Origin: Sphingopyxis chilensis
GTDB lineage: Bacteria > Pseudomonadota > Alphaproteobacteria > Sphingomonadales > Sphingomonadaceae
Length of the DNA stretch: 64,000 nt
Assembly (NCBI RefSeq): GCF_035930445.1
Contig: NZ_CP142394.1
Span: 839,501-903,500 of the forward strand
Reading direction: 5' to 3'
The position numbers and the translations under genes were made by a program. The notes under the pieces were generated by a model. That model saw only the letters and a list, made by a program, of their open reading frames with translations, was not told where the DNA came from and did not search any database. Shown here piece after piece: positions 8,649 through 20,029 of this stretch. Position 1 is the first letter of the stretch; every line of letters starts with the position of its first letter.

Positions 8649-9149
8649 ATGGCGATTGTGACGCCCGGCCAGTATGCGGGTACCAACTTCGCCGCGATCG
8701 ATGGCAAGGGGCGCATCGCCGTCCCCTCACAGTTCCGCAACAATGTGCCCCTCAATGCGGACGGTCAGCGCGTACTCTGGGTAGGTTTTCACGAAAAACT
8801 GCCGTGCCTCGTCGCCTATGGGCAGGATCAGTATGACCGGCTGAACGGCGAGATCGAACGCGACCGCGAAACCGCGCGGCTGCGCAACATAGACTTCGAC
8901 GAGGACAGCGAGTTCAAGAAGCGCTTCAGCTATACCGAGCCGTACACGCTCGACGACAGCGGCCGCTTCCTTCCCAGCTTCATCCACCGCGACCGCGTCG
9001 GCGATGCCGGCGCGACGGCTTTTGTGGGGTCGGGCCGCCGTCTCGAAATCTGGTGGCTGCCGACGCTGGCCGAATGCGCCGAGGCCGACCCGGTGCTCCG
9101 GCGGCTAGCCGCTTCATGGGACGCCGCCAAGGGGAAGGGGCGCAAGTGA
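8649..9149 (+). CDS. mraZ: Transcriptional regulator MraZ
   Basis: First gene of the dcw cluster; a double SpoVT/AbrB-fold DNA-binding protein that represses its own operon. Seen: [13 protein letters not shown] in the first half and the second-repeat equivalent [11 protein letters not shown], the paired signature of MraZ. The length of 166 residues is normal. The start is preceded by GGGGGC. A 10-bp-spaced repeat array upstream is its likely target. It overlaps rsmH by four bases (GTGA). Confidence 0.93.
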   Translation: MAIVTPGQYAGTNFAAIDGKGRIAVPSQFRNNVPLNADGQRVLWVGFHEKLPCLVAYGQDQYDRLNGEIERDRETARLRNIDFDEDSEFKKRFSYTEPYTLDDSGRFLPSFIHRDRVGDAGATAFVGSGRRLEIWWLPTLAECAEADPVLRRLAASWDAAKGKGRK

Positions 9150-10135
9150 CCGAGCTTCTCCCCGAACGCCATCGGGATCCCCGCCACGATCCGGTCCTCC
9201 GTGAAGAAGTCATCGCCGCGCTCGCAATCCTTCCCGGGGAGCGCCATGTCGATGCGACCTTCGGCGCGGGTGGCTATACACGCGCGATGCTCGCCGCGGG
9301 CGCCGAAGTCGTCGCGTGCGACCGCGATCCCGACGCGATCGCCGAAGGGCAGGCGCTCGTCGCCGAATCCGATGGCAAGCTGACGCTGGTCCACGGCCGC
9401 TTCGGCGAGATCGACCGGCTGCTTGCCGAGCGCGGGATCGAGGCGGTCGACGGCATCACCTTCGACATCGGCGTCTCGTCGATGCAGCTCGACCGCGATG
9501 CGCGCGGCTTTTCCTTCCAGAAGGACGGCCCGCTCGACATGCGCATGGCGCAGGAGGGCGAAAGCGCTGCCGACTGGCTCAATCGTGCCGACGAGAGCGA
9601 GATCGCCGACGTGCTCTTTCATTATGGCGACGAGCGCCAGTCGCGCCGCGTCGCGCGCGCGATCGTCGCTGCGCGCCCGCTCAGCCGGACCGCCGAGCTC
9701 GCGACCGTGATTCGCAAGGCGCTGCGCCATCCGCCCGGCGCGCCGAAGGATCCCTCGACCAAGAGCTTTCAGGCGATCCGCATCCACATCAATAATGAAC
9801 TCGACGAGCTGGTCGCGGGTTTGGCCGCCGCGGAGCGCATATTGCGCCCCGGCGGCCGGCTCGCCGTCGTCAGCTTCCACAGCACCGAGGACCGTATCGT
9901 GAAGAATTTCCTGCGCGAACGCAGCGGTGGCGATGCCGCGGGTTCGCGTCACCGGCCCGCGCCGACCCCTCTGGCGCGGGCCGCAACCTTCGAGACGCCG
10001 GCGCGCAAGGTGCGTCCGGGCAAGGAAGAGGAAGCGCGCAATCCGCGCGCGCGTTCGGCGACACTGCGCAGCGCGGTACGCACCGCGGCACCGGCCTGGC
10101 CGGACAACAGGATGAAGGAGGCGATGTCATGCTGA
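9146..10135 (+). CDS. rsmH: 16S rRNA m4C1402 methyltransferase
   Basis: SAM-dependent N4-methylation of C1402 in 16S rRNA. The protein starts [13 protein letters not shown], followed by [15 protein letters not shown] (SAM-binding loop), [14 protein letters not shown] and [15 protein letters not shown], all diagnostic of RsmH/Mra[14 protein letters not shown] is near the C-terminus. 329 residues. A GTG start at 9146 overlaps the mraZ stop. The C-terminus overlaps ftsL by seven bases. Confidence 0.95.
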   Translation: MTELLPERHRDPRHDPVLREEVIAALAILPGERHVDATFGAGGYTRAMLAAGAEVVACDRDPDAIAEGQALVAESDGKLTLVHGRFGEIDRLLAERGIEAVDGITFDIGVSSMQLDRDARGFSFQKDGPLDMRMAQEGESAADWLNRADESEIADVLFHYGDERQSRRVARAIVAARPLSRTAELATVIRKALRHPPGAPKDPSTKSFQAIRIHINNELDELVAGLAAAERILRPGGRLAVVSFHSTEDRIVKNFLRERSGGDAAGSRHRPAPTPLARAATFETPARKVRPGKEEEARNPRARSATLRSAVRTAAPAWPDNRMKEAMSC

Positions 10136-10737
10136 TGGCGGCCCGCAAGCTCCAGGGGATCGGACTGGTCCTGCTCGTGCTCATCTTCGCGATGATGCTT
10201 TATCCCGTATCGCTCAAGGTCGCGGCGACGCGCAGCGAACTTACGCGGATCGAGCGGGACATTGTCCGGACGCGCGACAATATCCGCTACCTCGAATCCG
10301 AACTCGCGGTGCGCGCCTCGATGCGCCAGCTCGAACAGTGGAATGCCGATGCCTTCGGCTATTCGGCGCCCGACGCGGGGCAGTATCTGGAGAGCGAGCG
10401 CCAGCTGGCCTCGCTCGACCGGCTGCCGCGCGCGCGCGGCGCCAACGAGGTCGCGCCGGTACTGATGGCGATGGTTTCGCCGGTCGCGGTGCCCGCCGCG
10501 CCGAAGGAAAGCCCCGTTGCGAGCAAGCCCGCGGCAACGAAGCCCGCCGCGCCCAAGCCCGTGCTGCTCGCGCAGGCCGATACCGGCGTACGCAGCGACG
10601 TCGCTCCGCGCATGGCGCCGACGCGCCGCCGCGAACAACTCAAGATGATCGAGGATCAGCTGCTCGCCGAATCGACGCTCGCCGACTTGAAGCGCGCCGC
10701 GGCCCTCGAAGCGGCGGGAGGAAGCGCCGGCCGATGA
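10129..10737 (+). CDS. ftsL: Cell division protein FtsL-like
   Basis: A bitopic membrane protein: short cytoplasmic N-terminus, one membrane helix at about 10-28 ([19 protein letters not shown]), then a coiled coil (about 30-70, [25 protein letters not shown]). This is the FtsL architecture: it joins FtsB and FtsQ at the septum and activates FtsWI. A Pro/Ala-rich tail of about 100 residues makes it longer (202) than enterobacterial FtsL, as is usual in alphaproteobacteria. The identification rests on position between rsmH and ftsI plus topology, since FtsL is poorly conserved. Confidence 0.82.
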   Translation: MLMAARKLQGIGLVLLVLIFAMMLYPVSLKVAATRSELTRIERDIVRTRDNIRYLESELAVRASMRQLEQWNADAFGYSAPDAGQYLESERQLASLDRLPRARGANEVAPVLMAMVSPVAVPAAPKESPVASKPAATKPAAPKPVLLAQADTGVRSDVAPRMAPTRRREQLKMIEDQLLAESTLADLKRAAALEAAGGSAGR

Positions 10738-12422
10738 ACACGCTGGTCGTCCGTCCGACCCGGGTTCGAACCGCAGGGGTGCGGCAGCAGATATTGCTGA
10801 CCGCACAACAGCGTTTGATGATCCTGATGCTGCTGTTCATGGCGGCATTTTTCGTTGTGTCGGTGCGCCTGCTCTATTTCGCGCTGTTCGATACATCGTC
10901 GGGCCGTTCGGCGGCGACGGCTTTCATTCCCGCCCGCGCCGACATCGTCGATCGCAACGGCGTGCCGCTCGCGCGCACGATCGACGGCTATTCGATCCGC
11001 GTCATGCCGTCGAAATTGCTCAACGACCGGCAATATCTGGCGGCCGAGCTGCAAAAGATCTTTCCAGACATGACGCGCCAGGACCTGCTGGCGAAGCTGA
11101 CCGGGCCGCGCCCGACCTATATCCGCCGCCGCGCGCTGCCCGATCAGGTCGCCGCGGTGAACGCGATCGGCGACGTCGGCTTCGATTTTCCGCGCGAGAA
11201 GGAACGCCTCTATCCGCAGCTCACCCTCGCCGCGCATGTGCTCGGCTTCACCAATTCGGAGGGGCATGGCGTCACCGGCGTCGAGGGTGCGTTCGACGAG
11301 CGGCTGATCGACAAGGCGACACGCGGCGAGCCGCTCGCACTGTCGATTGACGCGCGCGTCCAGGGCGTGCTCGAAAGCGAACTGAGCACGGCGGTTGCGA
11401 ACCTCGAGGCGATCGGCGGCGCGGGCATCATCCTCGACGTCCATACCGGCGAAGTCGCCGCGATGACCTCGCTCCCGACCTTTAATCCCAACAAGCTGCT
11501 CGGCAGCGATCCGGGCACGCGGCGCAACGCCGTCACCTACAATCTTTATGAACTCGGCTCGACCTTCAAGCCGCTGTCGATCGGCGCCGCGATCGACGAC
11601 GGCACGGTGACCAGCATGGCGCGTCGCTACGATGCGACGGCGCCGCTCCCGATCGCGGGTTTTCGTATCCGCGACAGCCATCCCGGGCGCTGGTATAATG
11701 TCCCCGAAACGCTGATCGAAAGCTCGAACATCGCGACCGCGCGCATCGCCGATGAACTGGGGCGCGAGAATCTGGAACGACTGTTCCGCGACCTGAACTT
11801 CGACAAGCGCCCCGAAATCGAGCTCAAGGAACGCGCCTTCCCGCTGTGGCCGAAAAACTGGGGCCGGGTGACGACGATGACGACCAGCTATGGTCACGGC
11901 ATCGCGGTGACGCCGCTGCACCTCGCGAGCGCTTATGCCGCGCTCGTCAACGGGGGCATCTATCGCCCCGCGACGATGCTCAAGCTCGGCGACAAGTCGC
12001 CGCCGCAGGGTCGCCGCGTGTTCAAGGCGTCGACCAGCGCGCGGATGCGCCAGCTTCTGCGCCTTATCGTCTCCGACGGCACCGGCAAACAGGCCGACGC
12101 GCCGGGTTTCCGCGTTGGCGGCAAGACCGGATCGGCCGAAAAGCCGGGCGCTGGCGGCTATCGCCGCCACTCGCTCGTCTCGACCTTCTCGGCGGCTTTC
12201 CCGATGGACAATCCGCGCTATGTGGTGCTCGTGATGATCGACGAGCCCAAGGGCAATGCCTATAGTTCGGGCCAGCGCACCGCGGGCTGGACCGCGGCGC
12301 CGGTGGTGCGCAAGGTCGTGACGCGCGCGGGCCCGATGCTCGGCGTCTTCCCCGACGAAAGCCGCGACGTTGACGTCTCCGAATTGACGCCGCTGCTGCA
12401 AAGAGGCGAGGAAACGCACTGA
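10734..12422 (+). CDS. ftsI: Septal peptidoglycan transpeptidase FtsI (PBP3)
   Basis: Class B penicillin-binding protein that crosslinks septal peptidoglycan. One N-terminal membrane helix (about 28-50), the pedestal domain with RADIVDRNGVPLA, then the transpeptidase: nucleophile Ser276 in GSTFKP, SSN at 330-332 and KTG at 464-466. 562 residues. The start at 10734 overlaps ftsL by ATGA; the stop shares a base with murE (TGATG). It works with FtsW, encoded five genes further on. Confidence 0.95.
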   Translation: MNTLVVRPTRVRTAGVRQQILLTAQQRLMILMLLFMAAFFVVSVRLLYFALFDTSSGRSAATAFIPARADIVDRNGVPLARTIDGYSIRVMPSKLLNDRQYLAAELQKIFPDMTRQDLLAKLTGPRPTYIRRRALPDQVAAVNAIGDVGFDFPREKERLYPQLTLAAHVLGFTNSEGHGVTGVEGAFDERLIDKATRGEPLALSIDARVQGVLESELSTAVANLEAIGGAGIILDVHTGEVAAMTSLPTFNPNKLLGSDPGTRRNAVTYNLYELGSTFKPLSIGAAIDDGTVTSMARRYDATAPLPIAGFRIRDSHPGRWYNVPETLIESSNIATARIADELGRENLERLFRDLNFDKRPEIELKERAFPLWPKNWGRVTTMTTSYGHGIAVTPLHLASAYAALVNGGIYRPATMLKLGDKSPPQGRRVFKASTSARMRQLLRLIVSDGTGKQADAPGFRVGGKTGSAEKPGAGGYRRHSLVSTFSAAFPMDNPRYVVLVMIDEPKGNAYSSGQRTAGWTAAPVVRKVVTRAGPMLGVFPDESRDVDVSELTPLLQRGEETH

Positions 12423-13861
12423 TGCGTCTCGCCGCGCTGCTCGAGGATCAGGCGCTGGAGGGCAGCGGTCCCGTCGTCACGGGGCTTGCGATCGATCATC
12501 GCAAGGTTGCGCCCGGCACGGTTTTCGGCGCCTTCGTCGGCGAGAAATTCAACGGCGAGGATTTTATTCCCGCCGCCCTCGAAGCGGGTGCGGTCGCGAT
12601 CGTTGCGCGGCCCGAAGCGCGTGTGGAGGGTGCCGTGCATGTCGCCGATGCCAACCCGCGTCGCGCCTTCGCGCATATCGCGGCACGCTTCTTCCACCGT
12701 TTCCCGGCGACCTGCGTCGCGGTGACGGGCACGAACGGCAAGACCTCGACCGTCGAAATGACGCGCCAGTTGTGGCGCATGGCCGGCTTCAACGCCGCCT
12801 CGATCGGCACGCTCGGAATCACGACGTCGATGGACAGCGCCTCGACCGGGCTCACGACGCCCGACATCGTCACGTTTCTATCGAACATGTCGGGCCTCGC
12901 CGCCGAGGGCGTCACCCATGCAGCGTTCGAGGCGTCGAGCCACGGCCTCGATCAGTATCGCACCGAAGGCCTGCCGGTGAAGGCGGCGGCCTTTACCAAT
13001 TTGAGCCACGACCATCTCGACTATCATGGCACGATGGATTCCTATCTTTCGGCCAAGCTCCGCCTTTTCACCGAAGTCGTCGAACCCGGCGGCGCGGCGG
13101 TGGTCTGGGCCGACGATGAATATTCGCCCGCCGTGATCGGCGCGGCGCGGGCGCGCGGCGTCCGCCTGCTGACCGTCGGCACGCGGGGCGAAGCGCTCCG
13201 CCTCGTCTCGCGTGAGGCGACCCAGCTCGGCCAGTCGCTCGTCATCACGGCGGGCGATCTCTCGCAAAAGGTCGATCTGCCGCTGATCGGCGGCTATCAG
13301 GTTGCCAACGCGCTCGTATCGGCGGGCCTCGTCATCGCGACCGGCGGCGATGCCCGGCAGACGCTCGCCAATCTCGCGCGGCTGCAGCCGGTGCGCGGGC
13401 GGCTCGAACGCGCCGCCATCACGCGCGCGGGCGCGCCGGTCTATGTCGACTATGCCCATACGCCCGACGCGATCGAAGCCGCGCTCGACGCGCTGCGCCC
13501 GCATGCGGCGGGCCGCCTGATCCTCGTCTTCGGTGCCGGCGGCGACCGCGACCAGGCGAAGCGCCCCGAAATGGGCAGGGTTGCCGCCGCCAAGGCCGAT
13601 GTGCTGGTCATCACCGACGACAACCCGCGCGGCGAAGATCCGGCGGCGATCCGGGACGCGATCGCCGCCGCCGCGCCCGGTGCGCGGGTGATCGGCGACC
13701 GCCGCGCCGCGATCGCCGCCGCGATCGCCGAGGCGCGCGGCGACGACATCGTCTGCATCGCGGGCAAGGGGCACGAACAGGGTCAGATCGTCGGGCGCGG
13801 CGACGAAATGCGCGTCATTCCCTTCGACGATGTCGCGGTCGCGCGCGAGGAGGCGGCATGA
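12422..13861 (+). CDS. murE: UDP-MurNAc-tripeptide ligase, meso-diaminopimelate-adding
   Basis: Adds meso-DAP to UDP-MurNAc-L-Ala-D-Glu in the cytoplasm. Seen: ATP-binding GTNGKTST with Lys107, the conserved TTPD and SSHGL segments, NLSHDHLDYHG, and the DNPR motif at 400-403, which distinguishes DAP-adding from Lys-adding enzymes. 479 residues. Overlaps ftsI by one base and murF by four. Confidence 0.95.
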   Translation: MRLAALLEDQALEGSGPVVTGLAIDHRKVAPGTVFGAFVGEKFNGEDFIPAALEAGAVAIVARPEARVEGAVHVADANPRRAFAHIAARFFHRFPATCVAVTGTNGKTSTVEMTRQLWRMAGFNAASIGTLGITTSMDSASTGLTTPDIVTFLSNMSGLAAEGVTHAAFEASSHGLDQYRTEGLPVKAAAFTNLSHDHLDYHGTMDSYLSAKLRLFTEVVEPGGAAVVWADDEYSPAVIGAARARGVRLLTVGTRGEALRLVSREATQLGQSLVITAGDLSQKVDLPLIGGYQVANALVSAGLVIATGGDARQTLANLARLQPVRGRLERAAITRAGAPVYVDYAHTPDAIEAALDALRPHAAGRLILVFGAGGDRDQAKRPEMGRVAAAKADVLVITDDNPRGEDPAAIRDAIAAAAPGARVIGDRRAAIAAAIAEARGDDIVCIAGKGHEQGQIVGRGDEMRVIPFDDVAVAREEAA

Positions 13862-15234
13862 ATCCGCTCTGGACCGCGCGCGCCATCGCTTCGGCCACCG
13901 GCGGTGCCGCCAGCGCCGATTTCACCGCCCATGGCGTCGCCTTCGACTCGCGCGAGGTGACGAAGGGCGACCTCTTCATCGCGATGAAGGGCGAAACCGC
14001 CGACGGCCATGACTTCATCGACAAGGCGATCGCAGCGGGCGCCGCCGGGATCGTCTGCGAAACCGACATCGCGTACCCGCATGTTCGCGTCGCCGACAGT
14101 GCCGCGGCCCTCGCCGCGCTCGGCACCGCATCGCGCGCGCGCAGCCATGGCCGCATCATCGGCGTCACCGGTTCGGCGGGCAAGACGGGGACGAAGGAGG
14201 CGCTGTTCGCTGCACTCGATCGTTTTCGTCCCGGCAAGGCGCATCGCTCGGTCAAAAGCTACAACAACCATGTCGGCGTACCGCTGAGCCTCGCGCGTAT
14301 GCCCTCGACCGCCGATTTCGGCATCTTCGAAATGGGCATGAATCACGCGGGCGAACTCGCGGCATTGACACGCATGGTGCGTCCGCACGTCGCCATCGTC
14401 ACCACCATCGCCCCCGCGCACATGGAATTTTTCGTTAGCGAAGAAGCGATCGCCGACGCGAAGGGCGAGATTTTCGAAGGCCTCGAACCCGGCGGCACCG
14501 CGATCGTCCCGTTCGACAGCCCGCACTATGCGCGCCTGCGCGCCAAGGCGGAGCAACATGCCGCGCACATCGTCAGCTTCGGGTTGAACGAGGGCGCCGA
14601 CGTCCGCGCCGTCGACTGGTTGCCCGACGGGCAGGGCGGCTCGCTCGTCACCGCGCAGGTGCAGGAATCGCTCCTCTGCTTCACCATCGCGCAAGCCGGC
14701 GCTCATTGGGTGGCCAATTCGCTCGCGGTGCTCGCCGCGGTGAAAGCCGTCGGCGGGGACCTGCCGGCGGCGGGGCTCGCCTTCGCCGAAATGGCCGGCC
14801 TGGCGGGGCGCGGCGCGCGCCACCGCGTCGAGGTTCCCGGCGGCCACATCCTCGTCATCGACGAAAGCTATAACGCCAATCCCGCCTCGATGGCGGCGAC
14901 CATCGGCCAGCTCGGCAGCGAATCCGCCGACCGCAAGATCGCGATTCTTGGTGCGATGAAGGAGCTTGGCCCGGATGGCGAGGCCTATCATGCCGCGCTT
15001 GCGGCTCCGCTCGTCGCGGCGGGAGTGCAATTCGCCCTGCTTGTCGGCGCAGAGATGGCGCCACTCGCCAAAGCCCTTGAGGGCCGTATCGATTTCGAGC
15101 ATGTGCCCGCCCACCCGGCCGCGGTAGGGCGGCTGCGGGACCTGATCCGTCCGGGCGACGCCGTGCTGGTCAAGGGGTCGAACAGCGTCGGGCTGTCACA
15201 TCTTGTGACGGCGCTGACCAACGGGGATTTTTGA
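13858..15234 (+). CDS. murF: UDP-MurNAc-tripeptide:D-Ala-D-Ala ligase
   Basis: Completes the UDP-MurNAc-pentapeptide by adding D-Ala-D-Ala. The P-loop reads [15 protein letters not shown], the alphaproteobacterial form of the Mur ligase GKT motif; [10 protein letters not shown] and IDESYNANP are typical of MurF. 458 residues. ATGA overlap with murE, TGATG overlap with mraY. D-Ala-D-Ala is supplied by Ddl, encoded at 22.5 kb. Confidence 0.94.
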   Translation: MNPLWTARAIASATGGAASADFTAHGVAFDSREVTKGDLFIAMKGETADGHDFIDKAIAAGAAGIVCETDIAYPHVRVADSAAALAALGTASRARSHGRIIGVTGSAGKTGTKEALFAALDRFRPGKAHRSVKSYNNHVGVPLSLARMPSTADFGIFEMGMNHAGELAALTRMVRPHVAIVTTIAPAHMEFFVSEEAIADAKGEIFEGLEPGGTAIVPFDSPHYARLRAKAEQHAAHIVSFGLNEGADVRAVDWLPDGQGGSLVTAQVQESLLCFTIAQAGAHWVANSLAVLAAVKAVGGDLPAAGLAFAEMAGLAGRGARHRVEVPGGHILVIDESYNANPASMAATIGQLGSESADRKIAILGAMKELGPDGEAYHAALAAPLVAAGVQFALLVGAEMAPLAKALEGRIDFEHVPAHPAAVGRLRDLIRPGDAVLVKGSNSVGLSHLVTALTNGDF

Positions 15235-16304
15235 TGCTATATTGGCTGGCGGAATGGCTTGGCTTTCCGGGGGCGCTCAACCTTATCCGCTATCTGAGCT
15301 TCCGCTCGGGCGCCGCGGTTGCGACCGCGATGATCCTGGGCCTGTGGATCGGGCCGCGCTTCATCCTGATGCTGCGGATGCGGCAGGGGAAGGGGCAGCC
15401 GATCCGCGACGACGGCCCGCAAAGCCATCTCGCCAAAAAGGGCACGCCGACGATGGGCGGGCTGATGATCCTCATTTCGCTGATGATCTCCGCGCTCCTC
15501 TGGATGGACCTCTCCAACCGCTTCGTCTGGGCGTGCATCTTTGTAACCGGGGGGTTCGCAGCGGTCGGTTTCCTCGACGATCTCGACAAGGTGACCAAGG
15601 CCAGCCACCGCGGGATTCCGGGGCGCGTGCGCCTGCTCGTCGAATTCCTCATCGCGGGGGTCGCGGTGCTGCTGATCGTCTCGCGCACCGGCACCGACCT
15701 CTATCTGCCCTTCTTCAATGACGTTTATATCCCGCTCGGCCCGCTCTATTATGTCTTCGCGATGATATTGATCGTCGGTTTCGGCAACGCGGTGAACCTG
15801 ACCGACGGGCTCGACGGGCTTGCAACCTTCCCCGTGATCATCGCCAGCCTGACCTTCCTCGTCATCGTCTATCTGTCGGGCAATGTGAAGTTTGCCGAAT
15901 ATCTCGGCATCCCGCATGTTCCTGGCGCGGGCGAGCTCGCGATCTTCGCTGCTGCGATCATCGGCGCCTGCCTCGCGTTCCTGTGGTTCAATGCGCCGCC
16001 CGCTGCGGTCTTCATGGGCGATACGGGCAGCCTCGCACTCGGCGGAGCGCTCGCGACGATCGCGGTCACCGCTCAGCACGAGCTCGTGCTCGTCATCGTC
16101 GGCGGGCTGTTCGTCGTCGAGGCGCTGTCGGTGATCATCCAGGTCTTCTGGTACAAGCGCACCGGCAAGCGCGTCTTTCGCATGGCGCCGATACACCACC
16201 ATTTCGAGCAGCTTGGCTGGCCGGAATCGACCGTTGTCATCCGCTTCTGGATCGTCTCGATCGTCCTCGCACTCGCGGGGCTCGCGACCTTGAAGCTCCG
16301 GTGA
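15234..16304 (+). CDS. mraY: Phospho-MurNAc-pentapeptide transferase
   Basis: Integral membrane enzyme making lipid I from UDP-MurNAc-pentapeptide and undecaprenyl phosphate. About ten membrane helices; conserved [16 protein letters not shown] (catalytic Asp-Asp), [13 protein letters not shown], and MAPIHHHFE near the C-terminus are all present. 356 residues from the ATG at 15234, which overlaps the murF stop (TGATG); a TTG one codon earlier is possible but less likely. Confidence 0.95.
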   Translation: MLYWLAEWLGFPGALNLIRYLSFRSGAAVATAMILGLWIGPRFILMLRMRQGKGQPIRDDGPQSHLAKKGTPTMGGLMILISLMISALLWMDLSNRFVWACIFVTGGFAAVGFLDDLDKVTKASHRGIPGRVRLLVEFLIAGVAVLLIVSRTGTDLYLPFFNDVYIPLGPLYYVFAMILIVGFGNAVNLTDGLDGLATFPVIIASLTFLVIVYLSGNVKFAEYLGIPHVPGAGELAIFAAAIIGACLAFLWFNAPPAAVFMGDTGSLALGGALATIAVTAQHELVLVIVGGLFVVEALSVIIQVFWYKRTGKRVFRMAPIHHHFEQLGWPESTVVIRFWIVSIVLALAGLATLKLR

Positions 16305-17605
16305 TCACCTCGCGCGCCTTTGCCGGCCGCCGCTATGCGGTGCTGGGGCTGGCGCGCTCGGGCCTCGCGGCCGTCGAGGCGCTCGTCGCCAGCGGCGCGG
16401 GCGTCACCGCATGGGACGACCGCGAGGAAGCGCGCGACGAGGCGATGGCGCTCGGCGCCGATATCGGCGACCCGCTCGAGATCGACCTCGTCGGCTTCGC
16501 GGGTGTGGTCGTCTCGCCCGGCGTGCCGCTCAACCGTCACCCGATCGCGGCGCACGCCAAGGAAGCGCATGTCCCCGTCATCGGCGACATCGAACTGTTC
16601 GCCGAAGCCAGGGGCGACTTGCCGTCGCATCGGGTCGTCGGCATCACCGGCACCAACGGCAAGTCGACGGTGACCGCGCTGATCACCCACCTGCTCGAAA
16701 GCGCCGGCGTGCCGACGCTGATGGGCGGCAACATCGGCCTGCCGATCCTGACGCGCGAGCCGCTTCCTGAAGGCGGGGTCTATGTCCTCGAACTGTCGAG
16801 TTACCAGATCGACCTGTCGCACAGCCTCGCCTGCGACATCGCGGTCCTCACCAACCTCAGCCCCGACCACCTCGACCGCTACGACGGTTTTGCCGGCTAT
16901 GCGGCATCGAAGGCGCGGCTGTTCAGTCTCCAGCGCCGCGACCAGATCGCGATCGTCGCGGTCGACGACGATCCGTCGAAGATGATCGCGGGGCGCATCA
17001 ACCACCGGCTCCATCGCGTGTCGGGGAAGGATATCGACCCCGCCGACCAAGCGCGCTGGCCCGCGTTGCAGGGGCCGCACAACGCCCAGAACGCCGTGTG
17101 TGCGATCGCGGTGTGCCGCGTCCTCGGGCTGAACGACGAACAGATCGAACGCGGTCTTGCGACCTACAAATCGCTGCCGCACCGCATGGAATTGGTCGGC
17201 GAAGCCGATGGTGTCCGCTGGTTCAACGACAGCAAGGCCACCAACGCGGCTTCCGCTGCACCGGCGCTGGCGGCATTCCCGCCGGCGCCGGACCAGCGTT
17301 TGCACTGGATTGCGGGGGGGCAGGCCAAGGGCGACGGGCTCGGCGCCTGCCGTCCGTGGTTCGGCCACGTCAAGCGTGCCTATCTGATCGGCGAGGCGAT
17401 GGAGCCCTTCGCCGCCGAGATCGGCGACGCGATTCCGGTCGAAAAGTCGGGCGATATGGCGAGTGCGGTGAAACAGGCGGCGGCGGCGGCAAGGCCCGGC
17501 GATATCGTGCTGCTCTCGCCCGCCTGCGCCTCCTTCGACCAGTATAAGGATTATGAGCAGCGCGGCGATGCCTTCCGCGCGCTCGTGCAGGCGCTCGGGG
17601 CATGA
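16301..17605 (+). CDS. murD: UDP-MurNAc-L-alanine:D-glutamate ligase
   Basis: Adds D-Glu to UDP-MurNAc-L-Ala. GTG start in a GTGA overlap with mraY. Seen: Rossmann start [17 protein letters not shown]-loop [35 protein letters not shown] and WFNDSKATN, in the order found in MurD. 434 residues. It overlaps ftsW by ATGA. Confidence 0.94.
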   Translation: MITSRAFAGRRYAVLGLARSGLAAVEALVASGAGVTAWDDREEARDEAMALGADIGDPLEIDLVGFAGVVVSPGVPLNRHPIAAHAKEAHVPVIGDIELFAEARGDLPSHRVVGITGTNGKSTVTALITHLLESAGVPTLMGGNIGLPILTREPLPEGGVYVLELSSYQIDLSHSLACDIAVLTNLSPDHLDRYDGFAGYAASKARLFSLQRRDQIAIVAVDDDPSKMIAGRINHRLHRVSGKDIDPADQARWPALQGPHNAQNAVCAIAVCRVLGLNDEQIERGLATYKSLPHRMELVGEADGVRWFNDSKATNAASAAPALAAFPPAPDQRLHWIAGGQAKGDGLGACRPWFGHVKRAYLIGEAMEPFAAEIGDAIPVEKSGDMASAVKQAAAAARPGDIVLLSPACASFDQYKDYEQRGDAFRALVQALGA

Positions 17606-18834
17606 GCGGGGGGGACAATATGGATGCGACCGAACGCCCGGTGATCGCCGCCACGCGCACCACGAAACGCCGCGGGCCGCGCCTCAGCCGCGCCGACCGC
17701 ACGCCGCTCGGCCTCTGGTTTTGGGAAATCGACCGCGTTCTGCTGCTTCTCGTCTCGATCCTCGTCGCGGTCGGGCTTGTCGCGGTCGCGGCGGCGTCGC
17801 CCGTCGCGGCGCAGAAACTCTCGACCTCGACCGCGTCGCTCGACCCGCTCTATTATTTCTATCGCCAACTGATGTGGGTGATCGTCGGCGTCCCCGTGAT
17901 GCTCATGGTGTCGATGCTGCCCAAGCCGCAGGCGCGGCGCTTCGCCATCTATGGCACCGTCGTCTTCCTTGGCCTCCTGTTCCTCGTGCCGCTTGTCGGC
18001 ACCTCCGTGAACGGCGCGCAGCGCTGGCTCGGCAGCGGGGCGCTGCGGCTCCAGCCTTCGGAATTCTTGAAGCCCTTCTTCGCGGTGTCGCTCGCGTGGG
18101 TGCTGTCGCTGCGCCTCCACGACCAGAGCCTTCCCGTCGTGCCGCTCGCCGCGGCGCTCACCGGCGTCATCGCGCTCCTGCTGATGGGCCAGCCCGACCT
18201 CGGGCAGACGGTCATCTTCGCGGCGACATGGTTCGTGCTCGTCCTCGTCGCCGGCCTCTCGATGCGGATCATGGGCGCGCTTGCGGGCGCGGGCGTCGTC
18301 GGCATCGTGCTCGCCTATTTCTTATATCCGGTGGCCCAGCAGCGCATCAACATCTGGCTCTTTGCCGAAGGCGACAGTTTCCAGGTCGACAAGGCGCATG
18401 CGACGCTGACCGCAGGCGGCCTCATCGGAACCGGCCCCGGCGCCGGGCTCGCCAAATTCCAGCTGCCCGAAGCGCACACCGACTATATCTTCTCGGTGAT
18501 CGGCGAGGAGTTCGGGATGATCGCCTGCATCGCGATCGCCGCGCTTTATCTCGCGATCATCGTGCGCGTTCTGGTACGCCTGCTCGACGAGGAGGACAGC
18601 TTCCTCATCCTCGCCGTCGCGGGGCTGATCGCGCAGTTCGGCGGACAGGCGGTGATCAACATGGCGGTGAACACGCAGATCTTCCCGTCAAAGGGGATGA
18701 CCTTGCCCTTCATCAGCTATGGCGGCTCGTCCTTCATCGCTTTGTCGATCGGCATGGGTTTGCTCTTGTCGCTGACCCGGCGAAACCCCTATGCGGCCCG
18801 GGTGTCGATGACCCGAAACTGGAACAAGAAATGA
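17602..18834 (+). CDS. ftsW: Septal peptidoglycan glycosyltransferase FtsW (SEDS family)
   Basis: Polymerises lipid II at the division septum as partner of FtsI. About ten membrane helices; SEDS signatures include GAQRWL, LQPSEFLKP, DLGQTVIF, AHTDYIFSVIGEEFG (with the catalytic-region Asp) and a conserved FPSKGMTLPFISYGGSSF. 410 residues, with a basic cytoplasmic N-terminal tail of about 45 residues. Overlaps murD by ATGA; 10 bases separate it from murG. Confidence 0.95.
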   Translation: MSGGDNMDATERPVIAATRTTKRRGPRLSRADRTPLGLWFWEIDRVLLLLVSILVAVGLVAVAAASPVAAQKLSTSTASLDPLYYFYRQLMWVIVGVPVMLMVSMLPKPQARRFAIYGTVVFLGLLFLVPLVGTSVNGAQRWLGSGALRLQPSEFLKPFFAVSLAWVLSLRLHDQSLPVVPLAAALTGVIALLLMGQPDLGQTVIFAATWFVLVLVAGLSMRIMGALAGAGVVGIVLAYFLYPVAQQRINIWLFAEGDSFQVDKAHATLTAGGLIGTGPGAGLAKFQLPEAHTDYIFSVIGEEFGMIACIAIAALYLAIIVRVLVRLLDEEDSFLILAVAGLIAQFGGQAVINMAVNTQIFPSKGMTLPFISYGGSSFIALSIGMGLLLSLTRRNPYAARVSMTRNWNKK

Positions 18835-18844
18835 GCGCCCAAAA

Positions 18845-20029
18845 ATGACCGCGACGCGCCACTTCCTTCTCGCCGCCGGCGGGACGGGAGGACATATGCT
18901 TCCTGCTTATGCCCTTGCGGGCGAGTTGATCGCGCGCGGCCATCGCGTCGCGCTGGTCAGCGACGACCGCGGGCTGAAGATTCCGGGCGCGCCCGCCGAG
19001 ATGGACACGCATGTGCTTCCCGCCGGTCGCGTATCGGGCGGGCCCATTGGCTGGCTGAAGGCCGCGCTGGCAATCTACAAGGGCCGCCGCATGGCCATCG
19101 ACCTGATCCGCGACTTCGACCCCGCGGTCGTCGTCGGTTTCGGCGGCTATCCCTCGCTGCCCAGCCTGCTCGCCGCGGGCGCGACGAAGCGGCCACGCGT
19201 GCTTCACGAACAAAATGCCGTGCTCGGCCGCGTCAACCGCATGATGGCGCCGCGCGTCGATGCGGTCGCGGTCGCCTATCATAATATCCAGCGCTATCCT
19301 GCGGGGCACGAACTCAAGAAACATATCACCGGCAACCCGGTACGCGAGGAGATCGTGGCGATCCGCGAGGACGGTTTTCCGCCGCTGCCCGAGGATGGCA
19401 TCGTCCGCCTGCTCGTCGTCGGAGGCAGCCTGGGCGCGACGGTGCTCAGCGAAGTCGTCCCCGCCGCGATCGCGATGCTGCCGCGCGCTTTGCTCGACCG
19501 GCTGCAGGTCGTCCAGCAGTGCCGCGAAGATGACATCGAGGGCGTGCGCGCCAAATATGCCGAACTGGGCGTCGCCGCCGAATGCGCGCCATATATCAAG
19601 GATTTCCCCGAGCGGCTGCGCTGGGCGCATATGGTGATCGCGCGCGCCGGCGCCTCGACCGTCGCCGAACTCGCGTGCGCGGGTCGTCCGGCGATCTTCG
19701 TTCCCTATCCGAGCGCGATGGACGATCACCAGACCTATAATGTCGTCGACCTCGTCGAAGCGGGCGGAGCGATCGCCTTCCAGCAGCCGGCCTTCACCCC
19801 GGCCGAGGTCGCGAAACATATTCAGCGCATGGCGCTCGAACCCGGCGCACTCGAGGAAGCCGCCGAACGCGCGGCAAGCTGCGGCCTGCCGAATGCCACG
19901 CGCGACCTCGCCGATCTTGTCGAATCGCTCGCCGCGCCGCCGATGATGGACGTGATTCGCGTCGGCGCGCCTTCGCGCAGCGCCTCGGTCGCCGGCGGCA
20001 TCGCCGCCACCCGCGCGGGAGACAATTGA
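18845..20029 (+). CDS. murG: Lipid II synthase (UDP-GlcNAc:lipid I GlcNAc transferase)
   Basis: Peripheral membrane GT-B enzyme converting lipid I to lipid II. N-terminal glycine-rich loop [40 protein letters not shown], and in the C-domain [30 protein letters not shown] and DDHQTYN. 394 residues including a C-terminal extension of roughly 30 residues beyond the usual end. Its stop overlaps the murC ATG. Confidence 0.95.
   Translation: MTATRHFLLAAGGTGGHMLPAYALAGELIARGHRVALVSDDRGLKIPGAPAEMDTHVLPAGRVSGGPIGWLKAALAIYKGRRMAIDLIRDFDPAVVVGFGGYPSLPSLLAAGATKRPRVLHEQNAVLGRVNRMMAPRVDAVAVAYHNIQRYPAGHELKKHITGNPVREEIVAIREDGFPPLPEDGIVRLLVVGGSLGATVLSEVVPAAIAMLPRALLDRLQVVQQCREDDIEGVRAKYAELGVAAECAPYIKDFPERLRWAHMVIARAGASTVAELACAGRPAIFVPYPSAMDDHQTYNVVDLVEAGGAIAFQQPAFTPAEVAKHIQRMALEPGALEEAAERAASCGLPNATRDLADLVESLAAPPMMDVIRVGAPSRSASVAGGIAATRAGDN

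Noticed and set aside
10656..12419. Long minus-strand open frame opposite ftsI
   Set aside because: Antisense shadow of a confidently identified gene, with no start context or domain.
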